This document shows positions 1 through 5,886 of a stretch of 5,886 nt of DNA, in pieces. A program made the position numbers and the translations under genes. The stretch is from Lachnospiraceae bacterium (lineage in GTDB: Bacteria; Bacillota; Clostridia; Lachnospirales; Lachnospiraceae): positions 1 to 5,886 of the forward strand of contig WQST01000159.1 of NCBI GenBank assembly GCA_009787745.1, in the 5' to 3' direction. Under the pieces are notes generated by a model. That model was not told where the DNA came from. It was given only the letters and a program-made list of their open reading frames with translations, and searched no databases. Within the stretch, counting starts at the first letter, position 1. Each line of letters begins with the position of its first letter.

Positions 1-1
1 A

Positions 2-3000
2 AATATTATCGAAAGAGCGTACAAATGGGGACATAAAGCAGTCGCCATCACCGATCACGGCGTCGTCCAGGCGTTTCCCGAAGCATATGGCGCCTGGAAA
101 AAATTATGGGCGCATCAAAAAAACCAAAATTGGGAAAAAGAGGGAAAAGAACCGCCGAAAAAGGAAGATTTTTTTAAAGTCATATACGGCATGGAAGCTT
201 ATATAGTTGATGATTTGCACGAAATTGTAACCAATCCGCGCGACTATCGCTTAGACCGCGACTTTATAATTTTTGACATTGAAACAACAGGATTTTCGCC
301 GATCAATAATCGAATCATCGAAATCGGCGCCGTAAAGGTTTGCGGCGATGAAATCATCGAACGCTATCAAACCTTTGTCGATCCGCTTGTCCCGATTCCT
401 TTTGAAATCGAAAAGCTAACAGGGATAAATGACGATATGGTGCTAACCGCTCCGAATATTTTCGAAGTTCTCCCGAAATTTTTATCCTTTATCGGCGATA
501 CACCATTAATCGCCCATAATGCCTCATTTGACATGAGCTTCATTATCGAAAACTGCCGCGTTCAAGGTATTGAAACAAATTTCACCTACCTTGACACCTT
601 ATCATTAGCCAGAGTATTAATGCCTGAAGAAAAAAAGCATAGCCTTGGCGTCCTCTGCAAAGCTTTAAATATAGTCCAAAAAAGCCACCACCGGGCGGAT
701 GATGATGCTGAATGCACGGCGCAGATTTTCTTCAATTTATGCTCCCGTTTAAAGGACAGAAATATCGAGACGTTAACGGAAATAAACGCGATAGGCGCCA
801 AGTCTCCCGAAGCAAGCAAAAAACTGCACAGCTACCACGCGATTATTCTTGCCGCCAATGATTTAGGCAGGGAAAACCTTTATACCTTAGTTTCCGAATC
901 ACATATTAATTATTTCAGCCGACGCCCGCGCATCCCCAAAAGCCTGTTAAATAAATACCGTCAGGGTTTGATTTTAGGCAGTGCATGTGAAGCAGGTGAG
1001 CTTTATAGCGCGCTTATTGCGGGAAAATCAGCGGCGGAAATTATGCGAATCATTAATTATTATGATTATCTGGAAATACAACCCGCGGATAATAATAAAT
1101 ATATGATAAACTCAGCGAAAATACCGACTGTTAATTCGCAAGAAGATATCCTGAATTTTAACCGTCAAATTGTTAAGCTGGGTGAAGAACACAATAAACC
1201 TGTTGTGGCGACGTGCGATGTCCATTTCATAGACCCTGAGGATGAAGTATACCGTCGGATCATCATGGCAGGGCAGGGCTTCGACGATGCCGATAATCAG
1301 GCGCCGCTATACTTTCGGACGACCGAAGAAATGCTTGATGAATTTGCTTACTTAGGAAGCGAAAAAGCGTTTGAGGTAGTGGTAACGAACCCGAACCTAA
1401 TTGCCGGTATGATCGAATCAATTTCGCCGCTTCACCCTGATAAATGCCCGCCGATTATTGAAGATAGCGATAAGGAACTTAAAGAGATTTGCTTTCGCCG
1501 CGCTTATGAATTATACGGCGACCCCCTGCCGAAAATCGTTGAAGCCAGGCTTGCGCGTGAGCTTGACTCAATCATAAATAATGGTTTTGCCGTAATGTAT
1601 ATCATTTCACAAAAATTAGTTTGGAAGTCGAATGAAGATGGTTATCTGGTGGGAAGCCGCGGTTCGGTTGGCTCTTCTTTTGTCGCGACAATGGCGGGGA
1701 TAACGGAAGTCAACCCCTTGAGTCCGCATTATTACTGCCCCCAATGCCATTACAGTGATTTCGAATCTGATACCGTCAAAGCATTTCTCGGCCGCTCAGG
1801 TTTTGATTTACCTAATCAGAATTGCCCTGAATGCGGAGAAGTCCTTTTGAAAGATGGTTTTGATATTCCTTTTGAGACATTTTTGGGCTTTAACGGTGAT
1901 AAAGAGCCTGATATCGACCTTAATTTTTCAGGTGAATACCAAAGCCGCGCCCACAAATATACGGAAGTGATTTTTGGCAGCGGACAAACTTTTCGGGCAG
2001 GAACAATTTCTACCTTAGCGGATAAAACCGCTTTTGGTTATGTCAAAAAGTATTATGATGAACGCGGCATTATTAAAAGAAATTGTGAGGTTGACAGGAT
2101 TGTTTTAGGTTGTACAGGAGTACGGAAAAGCACAGGACAGCACCCCGGCGGGATTATTATTTTACCGCATAACAAAAATATCAATTCATTCACTCCCGTA
2201 CAGCGTCCCGCAAATGATATGAAAAGTGATATTATCACCACCCATTTCGACTACCATTCAATCGATCACAATCTCCTTAAACTGGATATCCTCGGTCATG
2301 ACGACCCGACGATGATTAGAATGCTTCAAGATTTAACAGGAATTGACCCTGTCACAATCCCTGTTCAGGATAAAGCGGTAATGTCGCTTTTCCAAAATAC
2401 CGATGCATTGGGAGTTAAGCCTGAACAAATCGGCGGCTGTCGCTTAGGTGCGCTGGGAGTACCTGAGTTCGGAACCGAATTTGTTATACAAATGCTTGAA
2501 GATACGAAACCGCAGTCATTTTTTGATTTAATCTGTATTTCGGGTTTATCGCACGGGACGGATGTCTGGCTGGGGAATGCGCAGGAATTGATAAAAGAGG
2601 GGAAAGCGAACATTTCAACGGTAATCAGCACCCGGGATGATATTATGACGTATCTGATTGGCAAAGGAATGGACAGTTCCTTGTCATTTAACATAATGGA
2701 AAGTGTCAGACGCGGGCGCGGGCTTACGGCGGAATGGGAAGAAGCGATGAAGGCGGCGAAGATTCCCGAGTGGTATATTTGGTCATGCAAGAAAATTAAG
2801 TATATGTTCCCGAAAGCACATGCGGCGGCATATGTAATGATGGCTTGGCGGATTGCTTATTTCAAGGTTTATTATCCGTTGGCGTACTATACGGCTTTTT
2901 TCTCAATTCGCGCATCGGCTTTTGATTATGAAATTATGTGCCAGGGACAGAAGCATTTGGAAAGCGTGATGGCGGATTATAAACAAAGGGAGGATGTCGG

Positions 3001-3346
3001 GAAACTTACAAAAAAAGAGCAGGATACATACCGTGATATGCGGATTGTGCAAGAAATGTATGCGCGTGGTTTTGAGTTTGTCCCGCTTGACATTTACAGA
3101 GCGAAAGCGCATGAGTTTCAAATCATCGGGGGAAAAATCATGGCATCGTTCAGCAGTATTGAAGGGCTGGGCGACAAAGCGGCCGACGCGGTCGTCGATG
3201 CTCAGGTGCTGGGAACATACCTGTCACGTGATGATTTCAGACAAAGAACAAAAGTCAGTAAAACAGTAATCGAACTAATGGAAAAACTCAACTTATTCGG
3301 CGAACTGCCTGAGTCGGATCAGATATCGTTATTTGATTTTATGTGA
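2..3346 (+). CDS. polC: DNA polymerase III PolC-type, alpha subunit (5'-truncated by the window edge)
   Basis: Replicative DNA polymerase of Gram-positive bacteria, with built-in 3'-5' proofreading, acting at the fork with the sliding clamp. The frame is open from base 2, and its first residues already form PHP-domain sequence (ITDHG, 47-61), so the ATG at 191 is internal. By comparison with PolC of about 1,440 residues, roughly 320-350 N-terminal residues are off-window. Order seen: PHP first half; DEDDh exonuclease with Exo I FDIETTG (Asp 275, Glu 281), Exo II HNASFD (Asp 530) and Exo III HRADDD (His 689, Asp 704); PHP second half (GSACEAGEL, VVATCDVHF); polymerase GSRGSVGSS (1652 on); a four-cysteine zinc module CPQC (1736-1747) plus CPEC (1823-1834); catalytic PDIDLNFSG (Asp 1910, Asp 1916) and LKLDILGHDDP (Asp 2285); FPKAHAAAY. 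The C-terminus has a clamp-binding type motif QISLF (3320-3334). All visible catalytic residues are intact. recJ follows after 18 bases. Codon use looks standard. Confidence 0.97.
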   Translation, partial: NIIERAYKWGHKAVAITDHGVVQAFPEAYGAWKKLWAHQKNQNWEKEGKEPPKKEDFFKVIYGMEAYIVDDLHEIVTNPRDYRLDRDFIIFDIETTGFSPINNRIIEIGAVKVCGDEIIERYQTFVDPLVPIPFEIEKLTGINDDMVLTAPNIFEVLPKFLSFIGDTPLIAHNASFDMSFIIENCRVQGIETNFTYLDTLSLARVLMPEEKKHSLGVLCKALNIVQKSHHRADDDAECTAQIFFNLCSRLKDRNIETLTEINAIGAKSPEASKKLHSYHAIILAANDLGRENLYTLVSESHINYFSRRPRIPKSLLNKYRQGLILGSACEAGELYSALIAGKSAAEIMRIINYYDYLEIQPADNNKYMINSAKIPTVNSQEDILNFNRQIVKLGEEHNKPVVATCDVHFIDPEDEVYRRIIMAGQGFDDADNQAPLYFRTTEEMLDEFAYLGSEKAFEVVVTNPNLIAGMIESISPLHPDKCPPIIEDSDKELKEICFRRAYELYGDPLPKIVEARLARELDSIINNGFAVMYIISQKLVWKSNEDGYLVGSRGSVGSSFVATMAGITEVNPLSPHYYCPQCHYSDFESDTVKAFLGRSGFDLPNQNCPECGEVLLKDGFDIPFETFLGFNGDKEPDIDLNFSGEYQSRAHKYTEVIFGSGQTFRAGTISTLADKTAFGYVKKYYDERGIIKRNCEVDRIVLGCTGVRKSTGQHPGGIIILPHNKNINSFTPVQRPANDMKSDIITTHFDYHSIDHNLLKLDILGHDDPTMIRMLQDLTGIDPVTIPVQDKAVMSLFQNTDALGVKPEQIGGCRLGALGVPEFGTEFVIQMLEDTKPQSFFDLICISGLSHGTDVWLGNAQELIKEGKANISTVISTRDDIMTYLIGKGMDSSLSFNIMESVRRGRGLTAEWEEAMKAAKIPEWYIWSCKKIKYMFPKAHAAAYVMMAWRIAYFKVYYPLAYYTAFFSIRASAFDYEIMCQGQKHLESVMADYKQREDVGKLTKKEQDTYRDMRIVQEMYARGFEFVPLDIYRAKAHEFQIIGGKIMASFSSIEGLGDKAADAVVDAQVLGTYLSRDDFRQRTKVSKTVIELMEKLNLFGELPESDQISLFDFM

Positions 3347-3355
3347 AAAACAAAC

Positions 3356-3360
3356 GAGGT
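3356..3360 (+). promoter_or_regulatory. Ribosome binding site of recJ
   Basis: GAGGT lies four bases before the ATG at 3365 and matches the anti-Shine-Dalgarno core. The spacing is tight but usable. It supports that ATG as the recJ start, as does the family-like N-terminus MAKWFITAKRADF. No promoter fits in the 18-base gap after polC, so recJ is probably translated from a polC transcript. The site also shows that this organism uses Shine-Dalgarno initiation, which makes its absence before the kinase gene at 5244 notable. Confidence 0.8.
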
Positions 3361-3364
3361 AAAA

Positions 3365-5176
3365 ATGGCAAAATGGTTTATCACAGCGAAAAGAGCTGAT
3401 TTCGCGGGCATCGGGCAAAAATTCGGGATTTCGCCGGTATTAGCACGCCTGATCCGCAACCGCGATATTATTTTAGAAGATGATATTCAGAAATACTTAA
3501 CCGGAACCATCGAAGATTTATACGATCCCTTTTTGCTTAAGGGGATTAAAGAAACCGTTGTTATTTTAGCGGGAAAAATTGCGGAAGGTGCATTAACACG
3601 CGTTATCGGCGACTATGATGTTGACGGTATCTGCGCGGCTCACATTTTATCAAAAGGGCTTAATAAACTCTCGGGTAATGTCGATGCGGTAATTCCGCAC
3701 CGGATGAAAGATGGTTATGGTTTAAGTGATAATTTGATTAAAACCGCCCATGCCGACGGAATCAATACAATTATCACATGCGATAACGGAATAGCCGCCG
3801 CCGCGCAAATAAAACTGGCAAAAGAGTTGGGAATGACGGTAATCGTCACCGACCATCATGAAGTGCCGTTCACTTCGGCGGACGAATCAAACCGTACTTT
3901 CATCCTCCCGCCTGCTGACGCAATCGTTGACCCGAAACAACCGGACTGCCCCTACCCGTTCAAGCAAATTTGCGGAGCAATGGTCGCGCTTAAAGTAATT
4001 GAAGCGCTTTTTACGCACATGAATGTAACGATGACGGATGAACTAAGAGATGAGCTTCGATGTTTAGCGGCCATCGCAACCGTCTGTGACGTCATGGAGT
4101 TGACCGACGAAAACCGAATTTTAGTCCAATATGGCTTAAAACATCTAAAAGAATGTGCCAACATCGGCGTCCGTTCATTAATCGAAGTAAACGCAATCGG
4201 TGATAAGAAACTGTCAGCCTACCATCTGGGTTTCATAATCGGTCCTTGTCTAAACGCGACAGGCCGTCTCGATACTGCCGAAAGAGCGCTTTCATTGCTT
4301 AGTGCAACCGAAAAACGCGAAGCAATGAATATCGCAGCTGATTTAAAAGAGCTAAATGAGAGCCGTAAGGAAATGACGAAAAAAGAGCTTGATAAAGCGA
4401 TTTTATTGGTCGAAAAAATGTTTCACGAACAAGATACGGAAGCGTTTCACGGCGAAAATAAAGCAATGGATGCAGTATTAGTGCTGTTTTTACCCGATTG
4501 TCACGAAAGTTTAGCAGGAATCATCGCGGGACGGATTCGCGAACGTTTCTGCCGCCCGACTTTTATACTGACCAAAAGCGAAGAAGAAATAAAAGGCTCA
4601 GGCCGCAGTATTGATGCGTATGATATGTATGAAGAAATATGTAAATGCAAAGATTTATTTACGAAATTCGGCGGGCACAAAATGGCGGCAGGTCTGTCGA
4701 TGCAACAGGAAAATATCGCAGAATTTCACCGCCGCCTTAATGAACAGACGATATTAACAAAAGAAGATTTCGAAGAAAAAATTCAAATCGATATTGCTCT
4801 GCCTTTAAGCTATGTCAACCCGAAGCTGATAAAGGAAATTGAGTACTTAGAACCCTTCGGCGCCGCCAACCCGAAGCCTGTTTTTGCTCAAAAGGATGTC
4901 AGCTTGTTAAGCGGCCGGATAATGGGAAAAAGCGGCCGCGCCGCCAAATATAAAGTATTATCCTCGGAAGGAACTCATCACGAGATTCTATATTTCGGAG
5001 AAATTGCTGATTTTGATACCTTCCTCACCCAAAAGTTCGGAAAAGAAAAAGCGGAACAACTATATAAAGCAAACAACCAAACTGAACCAATGAATATTAA
5101 CATCACATATTACCCGGACATTGCCGTTTACAAAGGAAATGAAGAAATTCGCATCGTCATGCACAATTTTTGTTAA
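3365..5176 (+). CDS. recJ: Single-stranded-DNA-specific 5'-3' exonuclease RecJ (short form)
   Basis: DHH/DHHA1 phosphoesterase that degrades single-stranded DNA from 5' ends, a cytoplasmic activity used in recombinational repair, stalled-fork processing and mismatch or base-excision repair. All core DHH motifs are present: GDYDVDG (residues 82-88), TCDNG (Asp140), TDHH (163-165), VDP followed by ICGAMVA (202-208), and ATVCDV with metal-ligand type Asp242. GPCLNATGR (293-301) corresponds to the usual GPRINAAGR. The DHHA1 part has HES at 380, GSGRS (411-415) and FGGHKMAAG (GGH 436-438). A C-terminal OB-fold-like domain begins near EPFGAANPKPVF (Pro497). At 603 residues it is near the E. coli RecJ length and lacks the extra C-terminal domain of the ~780-residue Bacillus form, as is common in Clostridia. 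It lies 18 bases after polC with its own ribosome binding site, and probably shares that transcript. Gene is complete, without frameshift. The DHH family also includes oligonucleotide/c-di-nucleotide phosphodiesterases, but length and OB domain favour RecJ. Confidence 0.95.
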   Translation: MAKWFITAKRADFAGIGQKFGISPVLARLIRNRDIILEDDIQKYLTGTIEDLYDPFLLKGIKETVVILAGKIAEGALTRVIGDYDVDGICAAHILSKGLNKLSGNVDAVIPHRMKDGYGLSDNLIKTAHADGINTIITCDNGIAAAAQIKLAKELGMTVIVTDHHEVPFTSADESNRTFILPPADAIVDPKQPDCPYPFKQICGAMVALKVIEALFTHMNVTMTDELRDELRCLAAIATVCDVMELTDENRILVQYGLKHLKECANIGVRSLIEVNAIGDKKLSAYHLGFIIGPCLNATGRLDTAERALSLLSATEKREAMNIAADLKELNESRKEMTKKELDKAILLVEKMFHEQDTEAFHGENKAMDAVLVLFLPDCHESLAGIIAGRIRERFCRPTFILTKSEEEIKGSGRSIDAYDMYEEICKCKDLFTKFGGHKMAAGLSMQQENIAEFHRRLNEQTILTKEDFEEKIQIDIALPLSYVNPKLIKEIEYLEPFGAANPKPVFAQKDVSLLSGRIMGKSGRAAKYKVLSSEGTHHEILYFGEIADFDTFLTQKFGKEKAEQLYKANNQTEPMNINITYYPDIAVYKGNEEIRIVMHNFC

Positions 5177-5184
5177 GTTTATGA

Positions 5185-5200
5185 GTTAAACAATTTAAAC
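5185..5200. other. Imperfect palindrome / repeated TTAAAC upstream of the kinase promoter
   Basis: The 16-base stretch GTTAAACAATTTAAAC pairs at six of eight positions with its own reverse complement and contains TTAAAC twice, nine bases apart (5186 and 5195). It lies just upstream of the -35 box at 5209, where an operator or activator site could be. Sugar-kinase genes of this type are often controlled by DeoR-family (FruR/LacR) repressors or by catabolite control, but no regulator gene is visible and this does not match a site I recognise. The AT-rich composition makes a chance match quite possible. It is too weak, and lacks a T-tract, to act as a recJ terminator. Confidence 0.25.
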
Positions 5201-5208
5201 AGATATCA

Positions 5209-5237
5209 TTGAACGGACAAATAGATAATGCTATAAT
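5209..5237 (+). promoter_or_regulatory. Sigma-A (sigma-70 type) promoter of the sugar kinase gene
   Basis: The -35 box TTGAAC (5209-5214; consensus TTGACA, four of six) is followed by an optimal 17-base spacer and a perfect -10 box TATAAT (5232-5237). TG at 5229-5230 with one intervening base makes an extended -10. With the -10 box covering -12 to -7, +1 falls at 5244, which is the A of the kinase start codon. The promoter therefore predicts a transcript without a 5' untranslated region. It separates the kinase from the polC-recJ unit, although I see no terminator between them, so read-through is also possible. Confidence 0.8.
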
Positions 5238-5240
5238 GCT
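5225..5240 (+). repeat. Tandem 8-base duplication overlapping the -10 box
   Basis: ATAATGCT occurs twice back to back (5225-5232 and 5233-5240). The first copy is preceded by G, giving GATAAT (5224-5229), and the second by the T that ends copy one, giving the perfect TATAAT. Only the second hexamer is correctly spaced from the -35 box (17 bases against 9). The first copy supplies the TG of the extended -10. The repeat is exact; whether it arose by duplication or by chance in AT-rich DNA is not known. Confidence 0.75.
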
Positions 5241-5243
5241 CTT

Positions 5244-5886
5244 ATGATAATGACTGTCACACTAAACCCTGCCATCGACAAGATTTGTACCGTCAACCGC
5301 CTTAACTTAGGACAAGTGAACAGAATGTGTTCGGTTAAGAATATCGGCGGCGGTAAAGGCATTAATGTTGCCAAAATCCTGCATAGCTACGGAATACCGG
5401 TAACAACTCTCGGTTTTATCGGGGGTTCTTCGGGCGCTTTTATCGAAAAATCTTTGGCGCAAAGAAAAATCGAAACTGCTTTTACGAATATTAATGAAGA
5501 AACGCGGGTCAGCACTAATATTATCGCTGATGATGGCAGTATAACAGAAATTCTCGAACCGGGTCCTTTAGTGTCGCTGACAGAAAAGGAAAATTTCCTT
5601 AATGAATATCAAGGGCATTTAGGAAAAAGTGACTTCATCATTCTCTCAGGAAGCGCACCACGCGGTATCGCCTCGAATATCTATACTGAACTAATTGGTT
5701 TAGCGAAAAAGCAAAACAGAAAAGTTCTGCTTGATACAAGCGGCGACTTATTGACCAATGCAGTCAACGCAACCGAGGCAAAACCATATATGATCAAACC
5801 CAATCTAATTGAACTTGAGCACCTGGTAAAACATTCGTTAAAGGACATTGCGGAGACGGCAGAAATCATCAGAAGCCTGACCCGCG
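5244..5886 (+). CDS. PfkB-family sugar-phosphate kinase, 1-phosphofructokinase / tagatose-6-phosphate kinase type (3'-truncated)
   Basis: N-terminal 214 residues of a ribokinase-fold enzyme of the FruK/LacC group, which phosphorylates fructose 1-phosphate or tagatose 6-phosphate with ATP in the cytoplasm, usually after uptake by a phosphotransferase system. The start gives MIMTVTLNPAIDK, matching the family's usual MIxTVTLNPAxD opening, so the ATG at 5244 is preferred to the one at 5250. Visible motifs: NPAID (residues 8-12), sugar-binding GGGKGINVA (35-43, PfkB signature 1), a TEI-x-EPGP type segment (EPGP 105-108), SGSAPRG (135-141, typically SGSLPxG), DTSGD (164-168) and KPN (185-187). The catalytic GAGD motif expected near the C-terminus of a ~305-residue protein lies beyond the window. 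FruK and LacC cannot be told apart from this fragment; FruK is the more common case, so no symbol is assigned. It has its own strong promoter but no Shine-Dalgarno sequence. No fruR-like regulator precedes it. Confidence 0.9.
   Translation, partial: MIMTVTLNPAIDKICTVNRLNLGQVNRMCSVKNIGGGKGINVAKILHSYGIPVTTLGFIGGSSGAFIEKSLAQRKIETAFTNINEETRVSTNIIADDGSITEILEPGPLVSLTEKENFLNEYQGHLGKSDFIILSGSAPRGIASNIYTELIGLAKKQNRKVLLDTSGDLLTNAVNATEAKPYMIKPNLIELEHLVKHSLKDIAETAEIIRSLTR

Noticed and set aside
191..193. ATG at 191 as the start of polC
   Set aside because: The same frame is open back to base 2 and encodes conserved PHP sequence (WGHKAVAITDHGVVQAFPEAY), so the gene begins upstream of the window.
2365..2790. 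141-codon - strand open frame opposite polC
   Set aside because: It lies antisense to the polymerase core, and its low-complexity Ser/Pro/Ile composition is typical of reverse-complement reading; no family resemblance.
2500..3240. Apparently more G-rich codon choice in the last third of polC, as a sign of recombination
   Set aside because: The impression is mild and by eye only; the protein stays a normal continuous PolC, so there is no basis to claim transfer.
2994..3269. 91-codon + strand open frame inside polC
   Set aside because: It is wholly contained in the conserved polC C-terminal coding region, in another frame, and its translation shows no recognisable domain; it is a shadow frame.
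4932..4939. GCGGCCGC palindrome inside recJ
   Set aside because: It is explained by the codons of Ser-Gly-Arg-Ala; it resembles a common restriction site and there is no sign of function.
5177..5191. Hairpin GTTTA-TGAGT-TAAAC as a recJ terminator
   Set aside because: The five-pair AT-rich stem is too weak and is followed by mixed sequence rather than a run of T.
5681..5869. 62-codon - strand open frame opposite the kinase, plus other short antisense frames at 586-819, 2053-2241, 2903-3121 and 3952-4164
   Set aside because: All are antisense to well-supported genes and show no recognisable protein features.

Overview
The window looks like chromosomal DNA of a low-to-moderate GC Gram-positive bacterium. 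The main reason is a PolC-type replicative polymerase, with its proofreading exonuclease inserted in the PHP domain; this type is characteristic of Firmicutes and relatives. The finer wording of PolC and of the short RecJ (for example the PolC segment around VVATCDVHF and the RecJ start MAKWFITAKRADF) resembles Clostridia, perhaps Lachnospiraceae. That placement is from memory of family sequences, not from a search. TGA is used as a stop (end of polC) and tryptophans are TGG, so the genetic code looks standard.

Layout: all three genes are on the + strand. Positions 2-3346 hold the C-terminal part of polC, entering the window already in frame inside the first half of the PHP domain, so the true start lies upstream. 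After 18 bases that include a Shine-Dalgarno sequence comes a complete recJ (3365-5176), a short-form single-strand-specific DNA exonuclease. A 67-base gap (5177-5243) carries a very good sigma-A-type promoter and no convincing terminator. From 5244 to the window end is the N-terminal part of a PfkB-family sugar-phosphate kinase of the 1-phosphofructokinase / tagatose-6-phosphate kinase type.

Function: polC and recJ are probably co-transcribed and belong to DNA replication and repair: PolC copies the chromosome, and RecJ degrades 5' single-stranded ends during recombination and repair. The kinase is unrelated sugar metabolism with its own promoter. The most notable observation is that this promoter (TTGAAC, 17-base spacer, TATAAT with an upstream TG) predicts transcription starting exactly on the A of the kinase ATG, with no Shine-Dalgarno sequence before it. 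The kinase mRNA may therefore be leaderless, whereas recJ in the same window has a normal ribosome binding site. I found no RNA genes, mobile elements, CRISPR arrays or novel multi-gene system; apart from the promoter architecture and the polC-recJ adjacency, the window is ordinary housekeeping sequence.
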